Source: Dyadobacter sp. MSC1_007 (lineage in GTDB: Bacteria > Bacteroidota > Bacteroidia > Cytophagales > Spirosomataceae). From it: DNA of 64,000 nucleotides. A program made the position numbers and the translations under genes. Where the stretch lies: assembly GCF_023667495.1 (NCBI RefSeq), contig NZ_JAMOZL010000001.1:682001-746000 (forward strand), read 5' to 3'. Shown here piece after piece: positions 16,775 to 25,991 of the stretch (positions are counted from its first letter, which is position 1; every line of letters begins with the position of its first letter). The notes below the pieces were generated by a model. That model was not told the origin of the DNA, searched no databases, and was given only the letters and a program-made list of their open reading frames with translations.

Positions 16775-18934
16775 TCAACGCACTACAGCTATCTTTTCGG
16801 TGCTGACCCGGCCGTCCTGCATGGTCAGTTGTAACAGGTAAAGTCCGGGATGTAGCCCCTTTAACGCAATGCCATCACTGGTAATTTTGCTTTTTTCCAA
16901 GACAACTTTGCCGGTTGCATCTGTAATTCGGACTGATTGGAGATGATCTGTCACTTCCTTTGCGAAATAGATCCTGTCATAGGTCGGATTGGGGAATGCT
17001 GCGCTAACTTCCGGTCCAAATTCGAGGCTACGTATTCTCGAATAGGCATAGGTGCCGTCGCGGTCGATCATTTTCAGCCGGTAGAGGTTCCGGCCGGAAA
17101 TCGGTTGGTTATCCTGGAAGAAATAGTCCCTGTTCACCGCGCTTTCTCCCATGGACAGCACTTCGCCAATGCGCTTCCATTGCTTGCCGTCGCCACTGCG
17201 TTCGATATCAAACCGATTGCTGTTCGTTTCGGAGGTCGTCGACCATTTGAGCATCGCCACACGGCCTTCTTTACTGACATTAAAATCCCGCAGGGTCACC
17301 GGTAGCACCGATTCCATATCGAGTGTCGCAAGCGGGTCGCCGAGGATTACTTCGCTGTCGATATAGGATTGCGAATACCGGTAAGCGTCGCTCACGGCGT
17401 GGCCCTGAGAGAGCAGGGTAAATGCGCCATTGCCCATAAACTGGTACCCCAGTCCGCTGGCACCGTTGGAAGTAATCACGATTAAAAGATCCGCGTAGGC
17501 ATGCACGTTGATCACATTACCTTTTTCGAGGTACAAGCCGGCCATATAGTTGTTGGTTTTGAAATGCCCGACATTGCACGATGCGAGGTGCAGCAGTTGC
17601 GTATTTAATTGTAATAAATTGTATATCAAGTCATAACTATAAATGCCAAAAGCATGGTAATTCGGGCTTCCGTGAACGTTCATACTAAAAATTTCGTGAG
17701 ATTCGTTGCCCAGCCTGTTCAGATAGTCGCCTTTCCAGGTTGGGTCATCTCCCGAGTAGTTCGGGTCCTTTGCTCCACTTGTCTCTAGTGCGACGGCTGT
17801 GAGCCACCTCCCATTGGCCAGCGCCATTCCGATCACGGCATCCTCTTCGGCGAAACCATCGGCCAGCAATATCCTTTTTTGAAAAGTGATCTCTTTGTTA
17901 CGGAACCGGTGTACTTTGGTAAAGTAATCCACGATGTAGTTTGCCTTCCCATCATGGCTTAAAGCGGGGTCTGGGATCACCATTCCCATAGAAATCAATG
18001 AATTGCGTTGCTGGAAAATAGCTTGCCGGACTTCCTGTGACGCCCTGAAACAGGTGTTATAATAGGCTGAACTTTGGAGATCATACGTATCAGGGCTAAA
18101 CGAATAATGCTGGTACAAGGGCAATGTATAATGGGTAAAGCTGACCGTACCCGCCGACAGTACCACATTGCCCGCTTCATCGAGCAAGTTCCTGCGCACG
18201 TTGGTGGACGCATTGTCGCCGATAAAAAATAAGTAGGATAAATTATTGTTGAGATATTGCTGCCGGATGTGATTTTGGAGCAACATCTTCGCCGTACTGT
18301 TATTTTCTATATAATATTTTTGCACGGTAAGCAACGAGTTAGTGCCCTGCACATCGGTAATGTATTGATCCAGAGCGCTCTGTACATAGCTTACGTTTCT
18401 CCACTCCTCGTCGATCACCATTAGCATCTGCATGGGTTTTGCAACGGCGGGGCCAGTTTGAAAAGTAATCGGCTCGGCCATATTGCCACCACACGGAGCG
18501 CCTTCCAGACCAAAAACTGCCGTTTCGAGGCGGTAATGCTTTCCAGGCAACATTCCGCCCATCATCAGATCGACAGTCCGGTTGAGCTTATTGATGGCGT
18601 TCGGCGACAGCCACATGTCGCCGATCGACTGCTCGTTGCAGGGAGGCTGACAATCCGGCCAGATCATAAAAACCAAGGTGTAAATCGAATCAATATCAAC
18701 GCCGGGGCCGATATCCATGTGAATATGGACCATACTTTCTGGTCTGACGGCGCTTGGCGTGACCGTAATATCGATATCGTAAGCCTGTACCCGTGCAGCA
18801 GTGTTAGGGTTCGCATTCCTGATCAGCTGATATTGGCGCGATGCCGTATCATAGACCATTTCGTATTGCTGTTGTGCGAAGACCATATAGCTGTTCAGCA
18901 ATAGGGTCAGAAAAAGGTAGATTTTAGTTTTCAT
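16775..18934 (-). CDS. Gingipain-like (C25) cysteine peptidase candidate with T9SS sorting domain
   Basis: A 719-residue secreted protein starting at MKTKIYLF; an in-frame ATG 12 codons upstream would put polar residues before the signal peptide. The signal ends at VFAQ. Residues about 180-555 resemble the caspase-like fold of C25 peptidases: NVHGSP with His421, LASCNVG with Cys453 (32 residues later, close to the 33 between the gingipain RgpB His and Cys), and a late ILGDPLATLD block. An LPVTLRDF FnIII-like module and a sorting domain (FPNPTYDR, GLYLLQL) follow. Predicted surface or secreted peptidase; activity is inferred from the dyad. Confidence 0.75.
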   Translation of the reverse strand: MKTKIYLFLTLLLNSYMVFAQQQYEMVYDTASRQYQLIRNANPNTAARVQAYDIDITVTPSAVRPESMVHIHMDIGPGVDIDSIYTLVFMIWPDCQPPCNEQSIGDMWLSPNAINKLNRTVDLMMGGMLPGKHYRLETAVFGLEGAPCGGNMAEPITFQTGPAVAKPMQMLMVIDEEWRNVSYVQSALDQYITDVQGTNSLLTVQKYYIENNSTAKMLLQNHIRQQYLNNNLSYLFFIGDNASTNVRRNLLDEAGNVVLSAGTVSFTHYTLPLYQHYSFSPDTYDLQSSAYYNTCFRASQEVRQAIFQQRNSLISMGMVIPDPALSHDGKANYIVDYFTKVHRFRNKEITFQKRILLADGFAEEDAVIGMALANGRWLTAVALETSGAKDPNYSGDDPTWKGDYLNRLGNESHEIFSMNVHGSPNYHAFGIYSYDLIYNLLQLNTQLLHLASCNVGHFKTNNYMAGLYLEKGNVINVHAYADLLIVITSNGASGLGYQFMGNGAFTLLSQGHAVSDAYRYSQSYIDSEVILGDPLATLDMESVLPVTLRDFNVSKEGRVAMLKWSTTSETNSNRFDIERSGDGKQWKRIGEVLSMGESAVNRDYFFQDNQPISGRNLYRLKMIDRDGTYAYSRIRSLEFGPEVSAAFPNPTYDRIYFAKEVTDHLQSVRITDATGKVVLEKSKITSDGIALKGLHPGLYLLQLTMQDGRVSTEKIAVVR

Positions 18935-19134
18935 GGGATGAGCGTCTGAAGTGAATGTCTGTCCGGACATTTACAGAGACACTCGAAATAGTTGTGATCG
19001 TGGCAATGGCTGATAAAAGCGGAATGACGTATATCTTCTAGCGGTAGTAATTACAAATGCTTCCCGCCTAAAATTGAGGGTCAACCACCTTTCTTTGCGT
19101 CTCAGATTAGGACATAACTTCTTTATTTTTTTGT

Positions 19135-19142
19135 TATTTTTG
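19135..19142 (+). promoter_or_regulatory. Promoter -7 box of the ECF sigma gene
   Basis: TATTTTTG matches TAnnTTTG, 24 nt upstream of the chosen ATG (19167). No convincing -33 element is visible; the surroundings are T-rich, so a chance match is possible. Confidence 0.4.
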
Positions 19143-19166
19143 TTTCTTTATCTCGAAACACCTGGC

Positions 19167-19742
19167 ATGCATACCCACGAGAACGCGACGGACGATGAGC
19201 TGGCAACCATGCTAACGGATGGCTCGGAGGCGGCATTTGACCTGATTTATGAGCGCTACTGGAAAAAACTCTACAATGAAGCCTATAAGAGGATCAACGA
19301 CTCTTCGGACAGTGAAGAAATTGTGCAGGATGTATTTGTCGATCTCTGGAACAAAAGGGGCAGCAGGCACATCGAAAATCTCCGCGGCTACCTGCTCGGA
19401 GCAGTGAGATACCAGGTTTTTGCCATCTATCACAAGCGAAAAAATTTGCCAGCTTTCGAGGAGCCGCTTGATTATATGGCCCTTTCCAGTGACGATGCGG
19501 ATTCCAATTTTCTCAGAGACGAGCTGCTGTCGAGCATCCATGACTGGCTCGAATCACAGCCCGAAAAACGCCGCGAGATTTTCAGGTTACGATTTCTGGA
19601 AGGGCTCTCTACCCTGGAAATTGCCGATCAGTTGGGTATTTCGAGAAAAACCGTGCAAAACCAGCTTAATACTTCCCAGCAAAGCCTTCGGGAGAGCATC
19701 GGAAAGCTTCTTACCCTTCTCATTTTACTGCTTCGCTCGTAG
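19167..19742 (+). CDS. ECF sigma-70 factor of a SusC/D locus
   Basis: A 191-residue ECF sigma factor. Region 2 (about 25-95, FDLIYERYWKKLYNEAYK and the EEIVQDVFVDLW block) and region 4 (about 130-185, RREIFRLRFLEGLSTLEIADQLG and SRKTVQNQL) are clear; these are quoted as short family blocks. The ATG at 19167 places region 2 at the usual distance; the upstream in-frame extension is hydrophobic and improbable. It is followed by fecR and the STN-containing SusC, the classic trans-envelope signalling order. It should transcribe the glycan-use genes when released by the anti-sigma factor. Confidence 0.95.
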   Translation: MHTHENATDDELATMLTDGSEAAFDLIYERYWKKLYNEAYKRINDSSDSEEIVQDVFVDLWNKRGSRHIENLRGYLLGAVRYQVFAIYHKRKNLPAFEEPLDYMALSSDDADSNFLRDELLSSIHDWLESQPEKRREIFRLRFLEGLSTLEIADQLGISRKTVQNQLNTSQQSLRESIGKLLTLLILLLRS

Positions 19743-19852
19743 CCCTGCATCTGCCAGGGGTCTTGCCGCAAAATATTTTTAAAAAAATCACAAGTTTGCG
19801 TGGGACTTTTTTGGGAATTCCTGCACTGGTTAATAAACAGCGTTTTATAAAC

Positions 19853-20863
19853 ATGTCAAGCAGAAATAGGAATAAGTTCAGGTCGATAGTCGGGAGGTAT
19901 CTCAGAGGGGGTGCCGATGAGGAAGAAGTTGACATGATCGAAAAATACTATGAGCTTTTCTCGGGCAAACCGGATCAGCTTTCAAAGCTTTCGGAAGAAG
20001 AACTCACAGATGTACATGCAAGAATGAAGGGCAACATAGCGAAACGCATTGCTGCCCAACCTGCAAGGTCACGACCGTTATGGAGCGGCACTTTCTGGCG
20101 CGTGGCTGCGGCCGTCCTTATCCTGATTGGTGCGGGCTGGATCTTCTTTGTTGTTAAGCAACAGCGGGAGCCCCGGGTCAGTGTTTTGGCCTCGAAAACC
20201 ATCATCCAACAGTCTGTGAAAGGGCAGACGAAATTTGTAATGCTGCCCGACGGGAGCCGGGTGGTGCTGCACGGCAATACGCGGATCGAATACGACCGCG
20301 ATTTTAACAGCCAAACCCGGGAAGTGTCGCTCTCAGGAGAAGCTTATTTTGATGTGGTACATTTAAATGCGGCTGGCCGGAAACCGCGTCCGTTTGTGAT
20401 CAGGACAGGGAAAATCAGGACGACGGTGCTCGGTACTGCATTCAGTATTAAATCATTGCCCACCGGAGGCGAGGTGGTGGTGACGGTTACCCGTGGTAAG
20501 GTACGGGTGGATGACGGAGAGAGACACACGAGTTTGCTGACGGCGAACCAGCAGATGACCTACAACACCCATACGACTGTTGCGGACGAAAAGGCTGTGA
20601 AATCGCAGGAGCTCACGGCATGGGTGCAGGCGGATATGGTGTTCCAGGAAACGCCTTTCGGAGAGCTGGCAGAGATGCTGGCCAAACGCTATGGCGTGAA
20701 GATAGCCTTTCAAAATCCGCAATTGCAAAACTGCCTTATTACAGGCCGGTTTTCAGGGACGGAAACCCTGGAAGAAGTCTTTAAAGTACTGACCCTGACA
20801 AGTAATACAAAATATGCCCTGGACGGTGGTGAACTGGTGTTAAGTGGCGAAGGCTGCCGTTGA
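19853..20863 (+). CDS. FecR-family anti-sigma factor
   Basis: A 336-residue inner-membrane protein. The cytoplasmic N-terminus (about 1-80) is followed by one membrane helix (about 83-103, VAAAVLILIGAGWIFFVV). The periplasmic FecR domain contains FVMLPDGSRVVLH and EVSLSGEAYFDV, and a DUF4974-type C-terminal domain contains FGELAEMLAKRYGVKI. It binds the ECF sigma on the inside and the STN domain of the SusC partner on the outside. The ATG at 19853 is chosen because the upstream extension has no family similarity. The gap to sigma is 110 nt. Confidence 0.93.
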   Translation: MSSRNRNKFRSIVGRYLRGGADEEEVDMIEKYYELFSGKPDQLSKLSEEELTDVHARMKGNIAKRIAAQPARSRPLWSGTFWRVAAAVLILIGAGWIFFVVKQQREPRVSVLASKTIIQQSVKGQTKFVMLPDGSRVVLHGNTRIEYDRDFNSQTREVSLSGEAYFDVVHLNAAGRKPRPFVIRTGKIRTTVLGTAFSIKSLPTGGEVVVTVTRGKVRVDDGERHTSLLTANQQMTYNTHTTVADEKAVKSQELTAWVQADMVFQETPFGELAEMLAKRYGVKIAFQNPQLQNCLITGRFSGTETLEEVFKVLTLTSNTKYALDGGELVLSGEGCR

Positions 20864-20911
20864 ATTGACTGATAACTAAATTCTTATGAAACAGAAATCC
20901 ATCCATCCCGG

Positions 20912-20980
20912 CCGTGCCCCGTAGCTGCACGGTGATCAAGTAAAAAGCTCCCCGGCCTTGGACAGCGATAGGGAGCTTTT
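20912..20980 (+). repeat. Two tandem hairpins between fecR and susC
   Basis: First hairpin: ccgtgc (20912-20917) with gcacgg (20927-20932). Second: aaaagctccc (20943-20952) with gggagctttt (20971-20980), 10 bp perfect, 18-nt loop, followed by gaatag. The second resembles a weak terminator or attenuator. They lie between the low-expression regulatory genes and the highly expressed receptor gene, where partial termination or an extra promoter is common. Confidence 0.5.
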
Positions 20981-21023
20981 GAATAGAAAATTCGCAGTAC
21001 AAATTTCTAGACAATACAAATAT

Positions 21024-24000
21024 ATGAAAAAACCTATATCCGTAGGCAGAAGAACTATGCCTGATCGGCAACGAATCTTGTGCTTATATCTTTGCAATTT
21101 AATGAAGATCAGCGTTTATGGAATCGGCGTTCTTATCATGGCGACCCAGCTGCTTCTGGCGGGGACGAGCGGCGCGCAAGACATAAGGGAAGCGAATGTA
21201 ACCATTGGTTTAGAGAAGTCTTCGCTAAGGGACGCCCTTCAAAAACTTCAACAGGAATCGGGATATAATATCTTCTACCTTTCGAAGGCTGTGTCGCCTT
21301 TTGATAACATTACGCTTCGCAGGGAATCGCGGACGGTCCAGAAGACGCTGGAACTGATCCTGGACCGGACTAACTTACTGTTCAGGCAGGAAGGCAAAAA
21401 CATTATCCTCACAGAACGGGAAGTACAGCTCCCCGAAGTCAAAACAAGGGCTCCGATCCGGGGTAAGGTAACGGACAAGGATGGGCAGGGGTTGCCGGGG
21501 GTGAGTGTGATCATCAAGGGCACCAGTCAGGGAACCATTACGGATCAGAATGGCGCTTATAATCTGGAATTCGAGCAGGATAATGCGGTGCTGATATTCA
21601 GTTTTGTGGGTTACGTGGCCCAGGAGCTGGAAGTGGGCAAGCGCGAAGTGCTCGACGTTGTGCTGGCGACCGATGAAAAGGCTTTAGAAGAAGTGGTGGT
21701 GGTTGGCTACGGTACCCAGAAAAAGGTAAACCTGACCGGCGCTGTCAGCAATGTGACTGGCTCTGAGCTGACTACCCGGCAAGCTCCCAACACCACTTCG
21801 CTGTTACAGGGAAGAATGCCGGGCGTGCAAGTAACTCAAAATTCGGGACAACCGGGCGCGGAAAACGCCAGCATTCAGATCCGCGGGCAGGGCACTTTCA
21901 GCGGGGCCGGAAACGATCCGCTGATATTGATCGATGGTGTGGAGGGTAACCTGAATAACGTCAATCCCAACCAGATCGAAAGCATATCCGTATTGAAAGA
22001 TGCTGCCTCGGCTGCCATTTACGGCTCGCGGGCGGCAAACGGGGTTATTCTCGTGACTACCAAAACGGGTACTGCCGGAAGATTGAATGTCGATTACAGC
22101 TATAATTTCGGTAGCCAAAAAGCAACCTCCGTTTATGACCGGATCACGAACTCGGTGCAGTTTATGGAGCTGCTCAACAAGGCTATCGCGCATACGGGGA
22201 CGAGTACCAATCAGCTTTACACGCCGGCGCAAATTGAAGAATACCGCCAGGGAAGCGTTACAAATCCTGCCCAGTACCCAAGCTACGACTGGATGGACGC
22301 CATTTTTCGCACATCTCCCGTGCAGCAGCATTATCTGAGCGTGAATGGTGGCAAAGAAAATACGACCTATAATTTCGGAGCGGGTTTTCTCGATCAGGAC
22401 GGAATTCTGATCGCAACGGGGTACAAGCGGTACGATGCCCAGTTCAATTTCAAAACAACCCTTAATAAAAAACTGGCCTTCGGTACCAACCTAGCTTTCT
22501 CAAAAGGGGACAGGAGAGAGACTGCATTGAATACACAGTTTGACGGGAATTCCACGGAAGACCAGATTCTGAGCGCATTGGCTGCCCACCCCACATTTAC
22601 CCCGAAACTGCCCGACGGCAGCGGCCGGTATGCGGCCAAAGCTTACATCCAGGAGGGCGGTAACAAAAATCCGGTTGCATTGGCTGAAAACGGCGGCAGG
22701 TATGTCAGAAATTACTACGCACTGGCATCGGCGTTTCTGGATCTCGATATTTTGCCGGGTTTGAAAGCGCAAATCAAAGGAGCCGTCAAGTTTAATAACA
22801 GGCAAACCAAAGTCCATGTAGTAGGGATACCGGCATACATGTTCCTTCCCGACGCCAGTGGCCAGTACCTGTACAACACGCAGTGGAATGGCACAGTCGG
22901 TGAAAACAACCTGACAGTCCGCAATGAAAATGACGTGCAGTACACTGTTTTTGGTACTTTAAATTACACGAAAAAAATCGGTGAAAATCACAACCTGAAT
23001 GCATTGCTGGGGGTAAGCCAGGAGACGTTCCGGTATGACCGCTTGCAGGCTTTCAAACGGAATGCACCCTCGAACGACTTGCTGGAACTCGGGGCCTATT
23101 CGCCGGGCGGGCAGCTGGCCGACGGACTAGCGTATGAATGGGCGCTCCGATCGGTATTCGGCCGGGCGACTTACAATTTCAAAGAAAAATACTTGCTCGA
23201 AGGAAATTTCCGGTACGACGGCTCATCGCGCTTCCCGGATGGCAACAAATGGGGCTTTTTCCCGTCGGCGTCGGCTGGATGGAGAATTTCGGAAGAGGAG
23301 TTTTTGAAACCGGTCCACTGGCTGGAAAGTCTCAAAGCGCGCGCATCGTGGGGGCAGGTGGGTAACCAAAACGTAAACCGGTCGTTGAGCGGCGAATCGA
23401 TGCCTTATCCGTATCAGCAGGTGCTCAATCCGGTTGTGTACAACATCGGCGGCTCTTTGCAGCAAGGTGTGACGCAAACCGACCTCATCAACCGCAACAT
23501 TACCTGGGAAACCACAACTGTAACCGACGTCGGCATTGATTTCGGACTGTTCAGGGCCTCGGTGTTCGGTAGTATTGATTGGTATTCCAAAAAGACTACC
23601 AACATTCTGAGACCTTTGCAAGTGCCTGATTTTATCGGTGTTGCCGGCCCGACGGTCAATCTCGGGGAAATGAGCAATACAGGTGTCGAAATTTCGCTGG
23701 GTTACCAAAGCAGGGTCAAAGACTTCCGCTACAAGATCCAGGGGAATTTTGAAACCTACAAAAATAAGGTTGTGAAGTTTGGTGCCCGGGAAGTGAACAA
23801 CGGCAACGGAACGGTAACCCAGGAGGGGCTGCCTTACAACTCCTACTTCATGTACGTTTTTGACGGCATTTACCAAAACCAGGGGGAGATCGATAATGGA
23901 CCGATGCCATTAGTAAAACCAAAGCCGGGCGACATGAAGTACCGCGACATCAGCGGGCCCAACGGCGTTCCGGACGGAAAAATCACCACCGATGACCGCA

Positions 24001-24500
24001 TGGTCGTGAGCGGCGCTTTCCCCAAGTTCAACTACGGACTGACATTGAATGCAGATTATAAAAACTTTGACCTCGGAATTTTCCTGCAAGGCGTACAAGG
24101 CCGCAAGATTTATATCAAAGAGTGGGGGATCGCGCCATTCCGGCAAGCAGGCCCGCCGCCTACATTCTGGGAAAAAGCCTGGGATGGTGAAGGCACTTCT
24201 AACACGGTCCCGCATATTTTCAACGAAAACTATGCGCCTAATACCCAGGTATCCGACTGGTGGCTGCAAGATGCCTCCTATCTGAGGTTGAAGAACGTCC
24301 AGCTGGGCTACACTTTCCCGGCGAAGCTGATCAATCGCCTGAAAATACAGACGCTGAGACTGTACGTGTCGGGGGATAACCTGCTCACATTCACGAAGTT
24401 TTTCGAGGGAATAGATCCCGAACGGGCGTCGGCAAGTGGCAGGGCGGCCATTTATCCCCAGGCCAAAATTCATTCATTTGGTGTTAAAGTCACGTTTTAA
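21024..24500 (+). CDS. SusC/RagA-family TonB receptor with STN signalling domain
   Basis: A 1158-residue receptor; start at MKKPISVG. After the signal segment (about 30-55) it has an STN domain (about 60-115, LRDALQKLQQESGYNIFYLS pattern) for contact with FecR. A carboxypeptidase-regulatory-like domain (about 145-225, GLPGVSVIIKGT) follows, then the plug with the SusC hallmark LKDAASAAIYGSRAANGVI (about 320-345), and the barrel. It imports oligosaccharide together with SusD, 12 nt downstream, and triggers the sigma/anti-sigma pair. Substrate is inferred from the GH97 and GH95-like enzymes: an alpha-linked glycan. Confidence 0.95.
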   Translation: MKKPISVGRRTMPDRQRILCLYLCNLMKISVYGIGVLIMATQLLLAGTSGAQDIREANVTIGLEKSSLRDALQKLQQESGYNIFYLSKAVSPFDNITLRRESRTVQKTLELILDRTNLLFRQEGKNIILTEREVQLPEVKTRAPIRGKVTDKDGQGLPGVSVIIKGTSQGTITDQNGAYNLEFEQDNAVLIFSFVGYVAQELEVGKREVLDVVLATDEKALEEVVVVGYGTQKKVNLTGAVSNVTGSELTTRQAPNTTSLLQGRMPGVQVTQNSGQPGAENASIQIRGQGTFSGAGNDPLILIDGVEGNLNNVNPNQIESISVLKDAASAAIYGSRAANGVILVTTKTGTAGRLNVDYSYNFGSQKATSVYDRITNSVQFMELLNKAIAHTGTSTNQLYTPAQIEEYRQGSVTNPAQYPSYDWMDAIFRTSPVQQHYLSVNGGKENTTYNFGAGFLDQDGILIATGYKRYDAQFNFKTTLNKKLAFGTNLAFSKGDRRETALNTQFDGNSTEDQILSALAAHPTFTPKLPDGSGRYAAKAYIQEGGNKNPVALAENGGRYVRNYYALASAFLDLDILPGLKAQIKGAVKFNNRQTKVHVVGIPAYMFLPDASGQYLYNTQWNGTVGENNLTVRNENDVQYTVFGTLNYTKKIGENHNLNALLGVSQETFRYDRLQAFKRNAPSNDLLELGAYSPGGQLADGLAYEWALRSVFGRATYNFKEKYLLEGNFRYDGSSRFPDGNKWGFFPSASAGWRISEEEFLKPVHWLESLKARASWGQVGNQNVNRSLSGESMPYPYQQVLNPVVYNIGGSLQQGVTQTDLINRNITWETTTVTDVGIDFGLFRASVFGSIDWYSKKTTNILRPLQVPDFIGVAGPTVNLGEMSNTGVEISLGYQSRVKDFRYKIQGNFETYKNKVVKFGAREVNNGNGTVTQEGLPYNSYFMYVFDGIYQNQGEIDNGPMPLVKPKPGDMKYRDISGPNGVPDGKITTDDRMVVSGAFPKFNYGLTLNADYKNFDLGIFLQGVQGRKIYIKEWGIAPFRQAGPPPTFWEKAWDGEGTSNTVPHIFNENYAPNTQVSDWWLQDASYLRLKNVQLGYTFPAKLINRLKIQTLRLYVSGDNLLTFTKFFEGIDPERASASGRAAIYPQAKIHSFGVKVTF

Positions 24501-24512
24501 TTCAGTAATGCT

Positions 24513-25979
24513 ATGACAACCAGATATTTAAAAAAGATATTTCTGTTGATATTGATCCCGGCGGTCTTCGCCTGCAAGGATACATTGGATAAAAATCCGC
24601 TCGGCAGCCCCAACTCCGAAAACTTCTGGAAAACGGAAACGGAAGCGAACAAAGCATTGATTGCCTGCTATGCCAAGCTCAAAGAGCCCATCATATCCAA
24701 CGGCCCGGCCCAGAGCGGCAACTTCCTTTTTTGGGAATCGCTGTCCGACAATGCTTCCAATACTTCAGGTTATGAGTCGTTCGACGTCGTCATGCGGGGG
24801 GAACACAATTCGGCCACGACGGGGATCGTCAGTAAGTCGTTCACCATCGGCTTCCAGGGGATCGCCGCGTGCAACTATTTCCTGGCCAATATCGACCGGG
24901 TAACGGCTGCAACCGACGCTGTTCGTAACCGGATGAAAGGGGAAGCATTGTTTTTGAGGGCCTTTTATTTCAATGACCTCACGCAACTTTATGGTGACCT
25001 GCCGCTGATCCTTAAACCGGCTAGCCTGGACGATAACATCCGTGCAACGCCAAGAGCGCCTAAAACGGAGGTGGTAGCGCAGATACTGAAAGACCTTGAC
25101 CTTGCCATTTCCTATTTACCCGCCGCCGCGTATACAGACGGGCGTGCTGTGAAAGGCTCGGCGATTGCGTTAAAAACAAGGGTATTGCTCAACAACGAAC
25201 GTTTCAGTGAGGCAGCGGATGCGGCATGGAGCCTGATTGGCGATCCTGCCAACCCATTCAAACTGGCCGATAACTACGCCGGGATATTCTTTGGAAACCA
25301 GCTCAATAACCGGGAGATCATGTTTTCTGTCCAGTTTAAAGCGCCGGACGACTACCATTCGCTCGATCAGGTGATCGGGGCGCGCATGTCTGTGTTCCCC
25401 ACGCCCGAACTCCGGGATGCCTATGAGCCTAACGATCCCCGCAGAAAGATGACCATTTTTGAAGCGGGAGACCCCTGGGCGTACAATCCGGCCGGCTTTA
25501 AGCAAACCGGAAGCCTCGCAGAAGGACAAATTCCCTACACGGGCATGGCCTTCAAAAAATGGGTAAACCTGGCGATCAACAACGGCTCCGGCTCAACACT
25601 CAGCGAGCAGCATATGGTAAAAATCCGCTACGCCGACTTGCTCCTCATGTATGCCGAGGCGATGTTCGAAAGCGGAAAAGGGAGCGACGCCAATGCATTG
25701 AAAGCATTGAATGATGTAAGGGCAAGGCCGGGAGTCGGAATGCCGCCTAAAACAGTCCTGACGCGAGATGTGATCAGGAACGAGCGGAGAGTTGAACTTG
25801 CTTTCGAAGGATTGCGCTATAACGATCTGGTACGCTGGAAGATAGTCGACAAAGTTATTCCGCAGGTGGCTTATGATGCCAAGGGAACCAAACGGAAATT
25901 CAAATCCAGCCTGTTGCCCATTCCCCTGGGCCAAATGGACATTATGAAAGGGGTTTGGACACAAAATGCAAATTATTAA
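24513..25979 (+). CDS. SusD/RagB-family surface glycan-binding lipoprotein
   Basis: A 488-residue lipoprotein. The signal peptide ends at VFAC (lipobox Cys about residue 21). The body carries the SusD pattern: FWKTETEANKAL near the N-terminus, MKGEALFLRAFYFNDLTQLYGDLPLI (TPR region, shown in part here as RAFYFNDLTQLYGDLP), and the C-terminal VELAFEGLRYNDLVRWK block. It caps the SusC barrel and binds the glycan. It is immediately downstream of susC and 12 nt upstream of the GH97 gene, clearly one operon. Confidence 0.95.
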   Translation: MTTRYLKKIFLLILIPAVFACKDTLDKNPLGSPNSENFWKTETEANKALIACYAKLKEPIISNGPAQSGNFLFWESLSDNASNTSGYESFDVVMRGEHNSATTGIVSKSFTIGFQGIAACNYFLANIDRVTAATDAVRNRMKGEALFLRAFYFNDLTQLYGDLPLILKPASLDDNIRATPRAPKTEVVAQILKDLDLAISYLPAAAYTDGRAVKGSAIALKTRVLLNNERFSEAADAAWSLIGDPANPFKLADNYAGIFFGNQLNNREIMFSVQFKAPDDYHSLDQVIGARMSVFPTPELRDAYEPNDPRRKMTIFEAGDPWAYNPAGFKQTGSLAEGQIPYTGMAFKKWVNLAINNGSGSTLSEQHMVKIRYADLLLMYAEAMFESGKGSDANALKALNDVRARPGVGMPPKTVLTRDVIRNERRVELAFEGLRYNDLVRWKIVDKVIPQVAYDAKGTKRKFKSSLLPIPLGQMDIMKGVWTQNANY

Positions 25980-25991
25980 GGACTGAAAATT

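Noticed and set aside
19074..19166. Longer N-terminus for the ECF sigma factor
   Set aside because: The extension is a run of hydrophobic residues foreign to sigma factors and contains the likely -7 box.
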